The translations under genes were made by a program, and so were the position numbers. From assembly GCA_050331455.1 (NCBI GenBank), contig JBHJGV010000060.1, forward strand, positions 1 to 39,432: 39,432 nt of DNA, given 5' to 3'. Source of the DNA: CAYUYV01 sp050331455. GTDB taxonomy: Bacteria; Pseudomonadota; Alphaproteobacteria; JAJFIK01. The notes under the pieces were generated by a model that worked only from the letters and a program-made list of their open reading frames with translations, did not search any database and was not told the origin of the DNA. Shown one piece after another: positions 1 through 7,800 of this stretch (position 1 is the first letter of the stretch; each line of letters begins with the position of its first letter).

Positions 1-45
1 TGTCGCAACCGCAACCTCGCAGGATTCGCGTGCGATGACCGCCCG

Positions 46-111
46 CTGTGGATAACCGGCCCGCCTCCACCAGACTCGTGGCGGTCGCTCCGGCGGGCCG
101 GTTACCCACAG
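46..111. repeat. Long inverted repeat (20-bp arms, 26-nt loop)
   Basis: The arms at 46-65 and 92-111 are reverse complements over 20 bp with a single mismatch. The loop holds a smaller stem (ccac/gtgg). The element lies just beyond the end of the IS256-type fragment and looks like part of another mobile element's terminal region. I cannot name that element. Confidence 0.7.
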
Positions 112-205
112 CTCCTACACCACGACCAGGGACGCTACCACTGCAGCAAATACGAAGCACAGTGAATCAACAGGTCAGGAGCTTTTTCAACAGCCCCCGC
201 CGGAT

Positions 206-743
206 CGTTTTCTGGTCCACCTCACTGCGCCATTCCTCAATGCGGGCACAAATCTTCTTGTTCAGCTCACTGACCGTCGACGGAGAAACGCGCGTGCCCC
301 ACAGCGCCTCGGTGTTCGGCGGGCAAATGATTCACTGGATCATTTGCTGATCCGCCTCACTCTTCCACCCGGCGCACCGAAACGCCCGCAAGATACATCT
401 CCATCAACGCCTCTTCCACCGAGCTTTCCCGGCGGCGTTACCGTTCGATAATCGCCGTATCCAGCGTCTGATTGCGCAGCTTGGGCATCTTCAGGGTCAC
501 TTCGCCAGCCTTGGTGTGCAGCTGGCGCTCATAGTGGCCCGACCGGTAATCCCGGCGCTCACCGGTGCGCTCATACCGGCCCGCATTGCACAGCCGGTCT
601 GCCTCGGCATCAAGCAGTCCGTTCAGTGTCTCCTCGACGCTTGATCGTACGACCCGGTCCAGATGGCCCTTGATCCGTTCCTCATCAATCTGAACCACAT
701 TCGACACTGACGTGACGCCCGACTCTTGGCTATCGTTTCCCAT
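206..743 (-). pseudogene. IS256-family transposase, N-terminal remnant
   Basis: This is a broken Mutator/IS256-type transposase. Translation starts at the ATG at 743 behind a good GGAG-type ribosome site and reads about 101 residues of the family's N-terminal domain, ending TLDTAIIER. A stop (TAA, 438-440) then replaces what is normally a Tyr codon, because the same frame continues with RRRESSVEEALMEMYLAG, a hallmark of the family. After VRRVE about 45 bases of unrelated sequence (about 316-360) interrupt the frame. Homology resumes with TEALWGTRVSPSTVSELNKK and fades near 206-225. The DDE catalytic domain is absent, so the copy cannot transpose. An 8-bp-stem hairpin (767-788) lies upstream of the start. 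Confidence 0.85.
323..347. repeat. Perfect 9-bp inverted repeat inside the IS256 remnant
   Basis: The arms gcaaatgat (323-331) and atcatttgc (339-347) flank a 7-base spacer. It sits in the ~45-base foreign segment that interrupts the IS256 transposase frame, so it may mark a small insertion or a recombination scar. Confidence 0.6.
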
Positions 744-841
744 GGGTGGTCTCCTTCTCTCCTGAATGATTTTCTTGGTCGAAAATCACTCAAGACCGAG
801 TCGTGGACGACCCGCCTCAAAATCCTTTTTGCGAAAGCAAC

Positions 842-1120
842 CCTACATTATCGGCCACCGCGGCCTTGCGCGCAAGCCCGGTCGCCAAGGCGCAAGCCTC
901 CCCGGCGGCCAGGGCCAAGGCGGCGTAAAAGCGCACCGCCGACGGGACGCCCGTGCATTCCTTCCGGACGCTGATGGACGACCTCGCCACCCTGACCCAC
1001 AACGAGGTCCGCTTCGACGGCCTCGATTCGGTTGTGATTACCGCGCGCCCCACCCCCCTCCAACAGGAAGCCTTCGACCGCCTCGGCGTGCGCGACCGCG
1101 ACCGCGACCGCGACCTGTAG
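842..1120 (+). pseudogene. IS1634-type transposase, C-terminal remnant
   Basis: Frame 2 of this stretch reads a peptide that I recognise as the tail of IS1634-like transposases: KRTADGTPVHSFRTLMDDL, then TLTHNEVRFDGL, then ARPTPLQQEAFDRLGV, ending at a TAG (1118-1120) after a short Arg-Asp repeat. Upstream the same frame reads SPAARAKAA and then a TAA (926-928), so even this tail carries a nonsense mutation. The catalytic core is missing. The assignment rests on remembered family similarity and could be tested by a protein search. It is one of three unrelated transposase relics in the first 3.1 kb. Confidence 0.6.
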
Positions 1121-1277
1121 ACAGACTGCTACAGCTCAAAACCATAATCATCTCGACAAAACAAGACCTTGCATCTCTCAATCAGGGGAAGTTCAGGTTA
1201 ATCCAACTCATGTGGGTTGCTCCAGCGTCCCATCTATGCCTCAATGATTGCGAACGAGAGGAAAACAATATCCTTTA

Positions 1278-1397
1278 CTAATAATCTCCCACGAAGCCGC
1301 GCATCGTATCTGTGCTACGATGTCTCAACAACGCCGCGACCAACACTGCTAAAATAACTATCAAAAGTAGCAGGCCGGGAAGTCCAATGTTGTTCAC
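1278..1397 (-). CDS. Predicted small membrane protein, 39 aa
   Basis: A short gene starting at GTG (1395-1397), with a GGGAG ribosome site 8 bases upstream, and ending at TAG (1278-1280). The product begins NNIGLPGLLLLIVILAVLV and is almost entirely one transmembrane helix (about residues 6-24). A basic stretch (RHRS) and a short polar tail ending GDY follow, which suggests a single-pass inner-membrane peptide with its C-terminus in the cytoplasm. It lies about 97 bp downstream of the NERD gene on the same strand, so the two may be co-transcribed. The Ile-Gly-Leu-Pro-Gly start recalls TatA-type helices, but the rest of TatA is absent. I do not recognise a family. The hydrophobic run and ribosome site argue against chance. 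Confidence 0.5.
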   Translation of the reverse strand: MNNIGLPGLLLLIVILAVLVAALLRHRSTDTMRGFVGDY

Positions 1398-1493
1398 AAT
1401 CAAATCTCCCGTCGACTGTAATTATGATAAAGTGCCTTGTTACGCAGCGACTCGCCGCCTGTTGAATGACAGCGAAAAGCAATCTCGTTGAAA

Positions 1494-2282
1494 TCAAGCC
1501 ACCCTTCGTGTGCCCCGACACTTCGGAAACTTGACACACCCCCAAAATGGATTACCCGTCTTTCGATTTGTGCGCTTTCCCATTTCGCTTCCACATCTCG
1601 GGCAAGAGGTTTGGCTCAAAAGGTCTGGGAGCTCAGACGACTGTGCAACGGTTTTCGCCGCTGCCTTCTTCTCAAGGTTCTGCAGGTGCTGTCTGCGAAC
1701 ATCCTTGTTGTTCTCCAACGCCTCACCTTGTAACTTCTCGACAAAAGAATTTAATTGGAGGTCCGAGAAGACGATCTGTCGTCGCATTACGATCAGCTTG
1801 CCAAGGGCGCGCAACCCCCAGGCAACATTTTCTGGCATGTCGGTTTTCGGTTCGGCGCTGCCTGTGAATACAACAAAGTTGTGCAGCACCTTAGGGTCGA
1901 CTTCCAAAATGCTCTCGATGGCTTTGACGTGAGCATGGTTCTGCCATAGCGGATTTTGGAAACTGCGGCGCTTGCCACCTTTCTGAACTTGGGTCCATTT
2001 CTGTTGGTCGGCACTGCCAAAAATCCAACCTGACATGTTTTTGGTTTCGATCACGAAGATCCCAAACCGCGAAAGCACAAGATGATCAAGTTGGGTCGTG
2101 CCGCCTGCGACCGGCAGGATCAAATCTGACAAAACCCGATACTCATTTTCATTGAGAACCGAGGACAGCGCGTTGTGAACGTGGCGCTCGCCTCTGGCAC
2201 CTTTTCGTTCCGGCGTGTTATAGCTCTGCTCGGCGGCGCGAATTGCCGACCTAACTGCGGATTTCAACAAGTAGTTAAACAT
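1494..2282 (-). CDS. NERD-domain nuclease-like protein with C-terminal zinc ribbon
   Basis: A 262-residue protein. The N-terminal ~125 residues form a NERD domain, a PD-(D/E)xK nuclease-like fold. The expected acidic signature is visible: GE at 31-32, D66 in TTQLDHLV, ExK at 79-81 in VIETKN, and a Gln in NPLWQN. The last ~35 residues hold a topoisomerase-type C4 zinc ribbon (CPRC, then C...C around CVKFPKC), a probable DNA-binding module. The open frame extends upstream to 2408, but that part overlaps the decayed CopG gene and lacks family similarity, so I prefer ATG 2282 although its ribosome site is weak. It appears intact among mobile-element relics, which is typical of accessory or defence-type genes. 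The substrate is unknown. Confidence 0.75.
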   Translation of the reverse strand: MFNYLLKSAVRSAIRAAEQSYNTPERKGARGERHVHNALSSVLNENEYRVLSDLILPVAGGTTQLDHLVLSRFGIFVIETKNMSGWIFGSADQQKWTQVQKGGKRRSFQNPLWQNHAHVKAIESILEVDPKVLHNFVVFTGSAEPKTDMPENVAWGLRALGKLIVMRRQIVFSDLQLNSFVEKLQGEALENNKDVRRQHLQNLEKKAAAKTVAQSSELPDLLSQTSCPRCGSEMGKRTNRKTGNPFWGCVKFPKCRGTRRVA

Positions 2283-2394
2283 GCCAAGCTTATGGCCCCC
2301 CTCATAAGTAGTTCCATTTAGCACAGTTACACACTCTACACGACGACTTGGGTAAAGCTGTGGTGACCATGTCTGGTTGGGCTCAAAGCTGCCT

Positions 2395-2816
2395 TTAGTG
2401 GCCAGCACGATCCTTGATCTCTTCAGAGATTTCTTTCGTCAGTGTGCTACCTTTAGCCAGCCTTGGTCCCAGCCCTTCGACGAACCCCTCATGGCGTTCA
2501 CGACCCTTGGCCTGGGCGGCGTGGCGCATCGCATCAGGCAGTGGCGGCGTCGTGGTCAGCCAGAACTTGACAAACAGCGCGACCGCTTCGCTGGAGATGG
2601 TGACGTCGCGTTCCAGTCGTTCGATAGCGCAGGTCAGCCGGTTGAGGCGGCGGACGATGGCGGCTTTGCAATGATCGGCTCCGTCCGGCGAGAGGAAAGA
2701 GGCAAGCGCTGCTTAGACAATCTGCGATTTCGAGACCTTCCGCCGCGCCGCGAGACTTTCCAGTTCGGCCGTCAGCGCGTGGGATCGAAGTACACGTTGA
2801 GGCGGTCCTTCTTCAT
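2395..2816 (-). pseudogene. CopG/ribbon-helix-helix protein of a conjugation locus, frameshifted
   Basis: Starting at ATG 2816 the frame reads MKKDRLNVYFDP, the N-terminus of the CopG-like proteins found next to traG and the trb genes in alphaproteobacterial conjugative elements. A frameshift near 2778 moves the continuation LTAELESLAARRKVSKSQIV to another frame. That frame then meets a TAA (2713-2715) where the family has Glu, and runs on as AALASFLSPDGAD, later KFWLTTTPPLPDAM and AQAKGRERHEGFVEGLG, to a TAA at 2395-2397. With both lesions repaired the product would be about 140 residues, the usual length. The sequence is otherwise well preserved, which points to recent decay or to assembly errors. 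Confidence 0.75.
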
Positions 2817-2827
2817 CCCGGTCCCTC

Positions 2828-2935
2828 TCAAAGCTCGATGCCGTCATCAGGGTCGAGCGAGGCTTGACGCGCCACGCCGCGGAAGCGGTGCTCGGGTAGG
2901 ATCCAGTGGCCGACGCGCAGGCCCGGTCCGCGCGC
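2828..2935 (-). pseudogene. Possible C-terminal tail of a TraG/VirD4-type coupling protein
   Basis: An open frame ends at TGA (2828-2830), 11 bases before the CopG-like start, and reads GLRVGHWILPEHRFRG and then ASLDPDDGIEL at its terminus. In conjugative elements of this type traG lies directly upstream of the copG gene, so position and orientation fit its last ~35 codons. The peptide itself is not diagnostic. The IS5-type fragment joins it near 2930-2950. Confidence 0.3.
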
Positions 2936-3084
2936 CGCTCCGCGCGCCCAAGCGCAGTATTCAGATCCGTCGGGAACACGTCGAAATCCACAACCCCGGC
3001 AATCCGTTCCAACGAATCGCCATGGGTGCTCAGGTCCACCAACCGTTCATCGAAATCGAAAAACTCCGCCTGCGCCCCCATCAT
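2936..3084 (-). pseudogene. IS5-family transposase, N-terminal remnant
   Basis: From ATG 3084, with GGGAG 7 bases upstream, the product begins MMGAQAEFFDFDERLVDL and continues GDSLERIAGVVDFDVFPTDL. This matches the N-terminal domain of IS5-type transposases, where a short helical segment (DERL, DxLERLxxxVDFExFRPxL) precedes the catalytic core. Similarity stops after about 45 residues near 2940, where the frame enters the conjugation-gene remnant. The DDE domain is missing. The upstream segment 3085-3165 may contain the element's left end, but I could not find a matching right end. Confidence 0.65.
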
Positions 3085-3204
3085 CAGTCTCCCAACCCGT
3101 GGCTAAGCCGAGACTCCCATGATTTGCCGCTCACACGGCAGGTTTTTCAAACCGTCCACTCGCCTGAAGAGAGTTGAGAGGTCACTCCCTTTTCGTCCAC
3201 CCTG

Positions 3205-3236
3205 ACAAAAAAGTCGCGGCCCTGAAGGCCGCGATT
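3205..3236 (-). terminator. Rho-independent terminator of the PEP-CTERM gene
   Basis: An 8-bp perfect GC-rich stem (3214-3221 with 3227-3234) has a 5-base loop. Read on the minus strand it is followed by a run of six T (3207-3212). It lies about 65 bases after the stop of the PEP-CTERM gene. Confidence 0.8.
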
Positions 3237-3255
3237 TCCGAGATCGACCGTTCTA

Positions 3256-3288
3256 CCCCATCACCGCCACTCAACGGGCGTGATGGGG
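3256..3288. repeat. Inverted repeat, 9-bp arms
   Basis: ccccatcac (3256-3264) and gtgatgggg (3280-3288) form a perfect stem with a 15-base loop, directly after the stop codon of the PEP-CTERM gene and ahead of the stronger terminator. It may be a 3' stabilising hairpin. Confidence 0.5.
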
Positions 3289-3300
3289 CTGATCATCCAA

Positions 3301-3969
3301 TCAAGCAGACAGCGCTTTCTTGCGGCTGATCTGCATGCCGACAAGACCAAAACCCAGGATCATCATGACCCAGGTGGACGGCTCCGGTACGGCCACGGTG
3401 AACGAACCGAATTCGACCGTGCCAACGCCCGTCAGCTCCAGCTCGCTGTTCGGATTAAGGGGGAAATTCCCGCCGACCAGAAGTGCATTCAACGCATCTT
3501 CCAGGCTTGCACTGGTCAGCGGCGTGAAATCATCCGCCAAGAAATTCAAGTCGAAGGTTGTCACCGGCAGGATCTGATTGTTGATCGTCACCGAGTCACC
3601 AACAGGGACCGGGCTGAAGCCCACGAGATCCCGATTAGATGTCTTCCGATCACGGACGAACACACCACCAACACGGGTCGGATCGATCCGGAAGAATTCG
3701 CCGCCAATCGTTGCGCTGAAAGAGGTGAAATCAGCGTTGTTGACCGTGCGATTGGCAAAGTCTTGCAGATTGCTCTGGCTGTCTTCGATCGTGAACCGGA
3801 AGGTCACATCGGTATTGGCCGTATTGAAGATGCCGCTGAAATCATCGGCGCCAAAATCCGCGGTTGCCGACAGGACAAACTGGCGAAGCTTGGCGTCCGC
3901 ATCCGTGGATGCAAAGCCTGCGAAACCGATAATACCTGCTGCAATGGCCCGACCAAAAACCTGCTTCAT
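3301..3969 (-). CDS. PEP-CTERM sorting domain protein
   Basis: A 222-residue secreted protein. It starts behind a perfect AGGAGG site 6-7 bases before ATG 3969. Residues 1-26 form a signal peptide (ending DADA). The middle is a Thr/Asn/Phe-rich, cysteine-free, probably beta-rich region. The C-terminus is a textbook PEP-CTERM signal: VPEPSTW, a hydrophobic helix (MMILGFGLVG), and a basic tail ending SRKKALSA. In this family an exosortase in the inner membrane cleaves the signal, and the protein is thought to reach the surface or extracellular matrix. No exosortase gene is in the window. It is monocistronic, with its own terminator and a 521-base upstream gap. The adhesive or matrix role is family-level inference. 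Confidence 0.85.
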   Translation of the reverse strand: MKQVFGRAIAAGIIGFAGFASTDADAKLRQFVLSATADFGADDFSGIFNTANTDVTFRFTIEDSQSNLQDFANRTVNNADFTSFSATIGGEFFRIDPTRVGGVFVRDRKTSNRDLVGFSPVPVGDSVTINNQILPVTTFDLNFLADDFTPLTSASLEDALNALLVGGNFPLNPNSELELTGVGTVEFGSFTVAVPEPSTWVMMILGFGLVGMQISRKKALSA

Positions 3970-4490
3970 CGAAGCCTCCTCTATTCCCTGAGTGCGAGAG
4001 CCGCATTTCTCGAATGTCAGCGACGCATCCCCACAAAGCCCATAATTCCGTCATGTTCCCCGATCCGGCGCCTTAAGGGATGCGGTACACCCCATTCATT
4101 GGATCGAAAACGATTCCTTGCACACAAGACATGAGCACAACGGCGATACCCTGTCCAGCACGACATGACGATCGGGACACGTTTTCCATATTTCCCAAGA
4201 AGCCGGCCTTCGCCGCTCGATCGTCCTTTGCGCCATGGCACCCCAAGAAACGCGTACCCACGAACCAACCACTACCAATTAAGTGTGACGGTTCGGCAAC
4301 AAAAATCACAGGTCAGATCATTTCGACGATAAAACATTCGCTCTTGAGGAACCGAGGTCACGCAGTCGCCGCCTCCGGGAGGCCGCCAGGAGACCGGACT
4401 GCGGCTAAGACGCGGCCAAGAACAAGAACAAGGGCGCGGACCTGGCATCCGCGCCCCCTCTCCTTCCCGCCGTGTCTGTGGTCAGGCCCT
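3970..4490. other. Gene-free region upstream of the PEP-CTERM gene
   Basis: About 520 bases with no ORF that resembles a protein. It must hold the PEP-CTERM gene promoter (minus strand) and the end of the ndk transcript. I see no convincing -35/-10 pair. The only clear structure is the hairpin at 4432-4456. Confidence 0.6.
4432..4456 (-). terminator. Hairpin downstream of ndk
   Basis: A 9-bp perfect stem gggcgcgga/tccgcgccc with a 7-base loop begins about 35 bases after the ndk stop on the minus strand. The following T-tract is broken (CTTGTTCTTGTTC), so termination may be weak or Rho-aided. Confidence 0.6.
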
Positions 4491-4913
4491 TCAGCCGACG
4501 ATTTCGTCATCTGCAAAGAAGAAGCGGATTTCTTCGGCCGCCGTCTCCGGCGAATCGGAGCCGTGCACCGAATTGCGTTCGATCGTCTCGGCGAACTCCT
4601 TGCGGATCGTGCCTTCGGCGGCGTCTTCCGGATTGGTGGAGCCCATCACTTCGCGGTTTTTCACGACCGCATTCTCGCCTTCCAGGACCTGCACCACCAC
4701 GGGGCCGGAGGTCATGAACGCGACGAGATCGCCGTAGAACGGGCGCTCCTTGTGCACCTCGTAGAATTTCTCGGCCTGTTCCTTTGACAGGCGGATGCGC
4801 TTTTGCGCGACGATCCGCAGATCGTTGCTCTCGAATTTCTTGATGATGTGACCGGTGATGTTCCGCTCGGTGGCATCCGGCTTGATGATCGAAAGAGTCC
4901 GCTCGACGGCCAT
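4491..4913 (-). CDS. ndk: Nucleoside diphosphate kinase
   Basis: A 140-residue enzyme that transfers the gamma-phosphate from ATP to nucleoside diphosphates through a phosphohistidine. It reads MAVERTLSIIKPDA at the start, the family hallmark, and contains NSVHGSDS, with the catalytic His, near residue 117. The length is exactly that of bacterial Ndk. The frame is open far upstream. ATG 4913 matches the family start, but ATG 4940 (nine residues longer, preceded by a GGGG stretch) is possible. It follows the carboxylesterase on the same strand with a 130-base gap, so separate transcription is likely. Confidence 0.95.
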   Translation of the reverse strand: MAVERTLSIIKPDATERNITGHIIKKFESNDLRIVAQKRIRLSKEQAEKFYEVHKERPFYGDLVAFMTSGPVVVQVLEGENAVVKNREVMGSTNPEDAAEGTIRKEFAETIERNSVHGSDSPETAAEEIRFFFADDEIVG

Positions 4914-5043
4914 GGTCTCGACTTCCCGCGTTGTGGCCATGGCCCCTGCATCCGGCGAATACGCCGAACGGACAGACACCACAGGCTGTTCCCAGACGCG
5001 GGCCTTATAGCGGCCCGCACCGGCGCAGAGCAAGGCCCCGCCT

Positions 5044-6807
5044 TTAGCGTCCGGCGAGGCACGCACCGGACCGGAACCCGGCCCGGAACGGGGCAACTTC
5101 CGGGTGCCAGGCGATGACGGCATCGAGCACTTTGCAGCGTTGCTCCGGCGTCTTCATCCGGTCGTCGGTTTCCAGGCGCGCCAGAACGCCTTCGAGCGTT
5201 TCCACCCCCGCCTCTACACGCATGCCGCCGCCCTCGGGGCTGTCGAACACCATCAGACGGCCGTCCCCATAGGACGGCCAGTCCGGCATCGGGCGTCCGG
5301 TATGGGCAAAGCGTCCCCAGGCCGCGCGCATGGCCGAGGAGACGGCATCGCGCCCCGGCTTGTTGTCCTCGGTGAAGAAAAAGCTGTCGCCGGCGCCGCC
5401 GAAAAACTGGTAGCGGTCGAACACGAACGGGATTTCGAGGGCATGGGCCGCGCCTATGAGCTTGGCAAAGTCCGTGAACAAAAACCGGGATTCCTCGTCC
5501 CAGTCGAACCGGTACCCGTAAAGGTCCGTATGCCCCGCCCCCGCCAGGCGGGCAAAGGCATCGTCCGTGGCCAGCACCCGCCAGATCACGCTCTGATATT
5601 CGGCAATGAGGTCATAGAGCAGCGGATCCTTGGCCCAATAGACGAGACCGAACAGGGAGCGGACATAAGCGGGATCGAGAAAATTGAACAGCTTGGTCTC
5701 ATCCCGATTCGTTCCGCTGATGATGGGCACGGCATTGAACCCGCCCGGCGTCGCCGTGGCCTCCCTCAGCCCGTTTTCGGGCACCGCGATCCCGTCATTG
5801 ATGATCCGCGGCAGATCGATGAGCCCCGACGATCCCGCACGATAGGGTTCGAACACGGCCTCAAGGGGCAGCCGGCGCAGGGCCTGGGCCAGGGTGTCGT
5901 CGGGAAACCCGTCGCCCGGTCCGCCCTCTCCGGTCAGCATGGCCCGCGCCATGGGCCGGGCGGCGCCGGAGCGGGATCCGGCGGTTCCCTCGGCGACGTC
6001 CAGGGGTACGGACCGGAAACTGCCGCTTTGCAGGATCGCCCGGTGGAAAAGGCCCGCCGCCTTTGGCGAGCCGATCAGCGAGCCGACATTATGCCCGCCG
6101 GCGCTTTCGCCGAACACGGTGACCCGCTCCGGATCGCCGCCGAAAATGTCGATTTGATCCTGCACCCATTCCAGGCTGGCGATGATATCCAGCGTGCCGA
6201 AATTGGCGCTGCGGTCCTCCTCGATCTCGGCGGTCGCCCGCAAGGCCCCGTGGGCGAACCAGCCGAGGGGGCCGATGCGATACTGGATGGTGACCACCAC
6301 GACCTTCTGGTCCGCCGCCAGACGGCTGCCATCAAATTGCGAGGCGCGGCCCCAGACATTGCCGCCGCCATGGATCCAGACCATCACCGGCCAGGGCCCG
6401 CTGCCGTCGTCGGCCGGCGTGTAAATGTTCAGGGTCAGGCAATCCTCCTCGCCGACAAGCTGACCGGCTTTGAGGCCCTCCCCCTGGTCGAGCGCATTGG
6501 TGACCTGCGGACAGCGCGGCCCGAAATCAAGGGCGTCGAGCCGGCCGCCCCAGGGCCGCGGCGGCCGGGGCGCCCGCCAGCGCAGATCGCCCACCGGGGG
6601 CCGGGCATAGGGAACACCCCGCCAGACCCGCACGCCGTCACCGGTCACAAAGCCGATCAGATCGCCCTGGGACGTGGACCGAATGGTGGAGATATCCGCC
6701 GTCACAGCCTCGACGGGCTCGGGCCCGCGGCTACAGGCGGCCACAAGGACCAGGATCATGCCGGCGAGCGCGGCCGGGCCCCGTGAAAGAAAATGCCGAG
6801 TATTCAT
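5044..6807 (-). CDS. Type-B carboxylesterase, predicted lipoprotein
   Basis: A 587-residue alpha/beta hydrolase of the carboxylesterase/para-nitrobenzyl esterase family, which hydrolyses carboxylic esters. The N-terminus is a lipoprotein signal with lipobox LVAAC (Cys25), so the enzyme should be membrane-anchored and act in the periplasm. Family signatures are in order: EDCLTLNIYTP (121-131), oxyanion-hole HGGG (146-149), nucleophile Ser235 in GESAGG, acid Glu370 in TNRDE, and base His455 in AAHALEIPFVF. All three catalytic residues are present. A GAGG site lies upstream of ATG 6807. The gene is divergent from the secreted-protein gene at 7033. The natural substrate is unknown. Confidence 0.92.
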   Translation of the reverse strand: MNTRHFLSRGPAALAGMILVLVAACSRGPEPVEAVTADISTIRSTSQGDLIGFVTGDGVRVWRGVPYARPPVGDLRWRAPRPPRPWGGRLDALDFGPRCPQVTNALDQGEGLKAGQLVGEEDCLTLNIYTPADDGSGPWPVMVWIHGGGNVWGRASQFDGSRLAADQKVVVVTIQYRIGPLGWFAHGALRATAEIEEDRSANFGTLDIIASLEWVQDQIDIFGGDPERVTVFGESAGGHNVGSLIGSPKAAGLFHRAILQSGSFRSVPLDVAEGTAGSRSGAARPMARAMLTGEGGPGDGFPDDTLAQALRRLPLEAVFEPYRAGSSGLIDLPRIINDGIAVPENGLREATATPGGFNAVPIISGTNRDETKLFNFLDPAYVRSLFGLVYWAKDPLLYDLIAEYQSVIWRVLATDDAFARLAGAGHTDLYGYRFDWDEESRFLFTDFAKLIGAAHALEIPFVFDRYQFFGGAGDSFFFTEDNKPGRDAVSSAMRAAWGRFAHTGRPMPDWPSYGDGRLMVFDSPEGGGMRVEAGVETLEGVLARLETDDRMKTPEQRCKVLDAVIAWHPEVAPFRAGFRSGACLAGR

Positions 6808-7032
6808 GGCGTTGCCTCGTCGGTTTGGATTTGGCCTCGTCCGGGCCCGAAAGCGGCTCGACGGTCGGATAAAGAAATGGCACAGAAAAACGGTCCGGCG
6901 CCAAGGACCTTCTCATCCGGCCATACCGCCGAAAAGCGCCAGGGGTGCGCCCGGGCGTGCGCCATGGCGGGCGCAAGACCCGGGCATTCGGCCTGCGCCG
7001 GATTGAAAAAACGACCGATTGAAAGGGTGACC

Positions 7033-7725
7033 ATGTCCGCCTCACAGCCGCCCGAACATGCGCGGGCCCATGCCATGCCGCGGGGACCCGCTCTTTTCCT
7101 GTCAGGCTTTGTTTTCCGAGTGGCCCCTGTTTTCCTTTTGGCCCCCGTTTTCCTAGTGGCCATGGGCATCGCCGCGACCGACCCGCTGCGGGCCGAACCG
7201 ACCGGGCCCGCGACGACGCCCGCCGCGAACCCTGCCGCTGATCCCTGCGTGATCAAGGCCCAGCGCGCCAGTGTGGGGGTGTTCAAGACCTTGGAACAGG
7301 CCCGCCGGCCCGGCACGCCCTTCTCTGTGGAGGCGGCCCAGTGGATCGAGCGCAATCTTTGGAAGGATCCGGACACCCTCATTTTGCGTTTCTTTGAGGA
7401 TGCGCAGGCGAGCGAGCCATTCGTCACCATTACGGAAGACCTCACGGAAACCGGGATGATCCTGACCACCCGGACCGCCGACGGGGCGCGGACCCAAGAC
7501 CAGCCCTTCACCTACACCTGCCGGTTCAACGACGCCACCGGCGCTTACCGGTTCGACATGTATTACGAGTCGACCTTCGGCGATGAGGTCCTGGCGTTCG
7601 TCAACCAGATCGAAGGCCATGGCGGCCTTCTCAATCTGGTTCGCCTCGCCCGGCCGAAGGGCAGCCGGGAGCCCTATCGCTGGATCTCCACGCTGACGGC
7701 AGCGCGGGTGGATGCCGAAGACTGA
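7033..7725 (+). CDS. Secreted protein of unknown function
   Basis: A 230-residue protein. ATG 7033 has GAAAGGG at good spacing. A second ATG at 7075 would start directly at the hydrophobic signal segment (FLSGFVFRVAPVFLLAPVFL), which ends near PLRAEP, so the product should be exported to the periplasm. An Ala/Pro-rich linker follows. The mature part begins DPCVIKAQRASVGVFKTLEQ and has two cysteines that could pair, with an alternating pattern suggesting beta strands (DTLILRFF, MILTTRTADG, FRF-type segments). I recognise no family and no catalytic motif. It lies just upstream of the ABC-F gene with a 75-base gap, possibly in one transcript. Confidence 0.75.
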   Translation: MSASQPPEHARAHAMPRGPALFLSGFVFRVAPVFLLAPVFLVAMGIAATDPLRAEPTGPATTPAANPAADPCVIKAQRASVGVFKTLEQARRPGTPFSVEAAQWIERNLWKDPDTLILRFFEDAQASEPFVTITEDLTETGMILTTRTADGARTQDQPFTYTCRFNDATGAYRFDMYYESTFGDEVLAFVNQIEGHGGLLNLVRLARPKGSREPYRWISTLTAARVDAED

Positions 7726-7800
7726 TCGGGACGCCTTTCGCACAACGGACCGCGCCCGGCGATCTGGCATGGCGGCCGGGTCTGGGCTACCCCTTGCGTC

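Noticed and set aside
2377..3177. 266-codon plus-strand open frame over the relic region
   Set aside because: The opposite strand explains it as CopG-like and IS5-type remnants. The plus translation has no family features.
4914..5123. Upstream extension of ndk
   Set aside because: The added residues lie before the conserved MAVERTLSI start and overlap the end of the esterase gene.
5104..6786. 560-codon plus-strand open frame
   Set aside because: Mirror of the carboxylesterase gene, whose catalytic motifs are all on the minus strand. The plus frame shows only Arg/Gly/Pro-rich composition.
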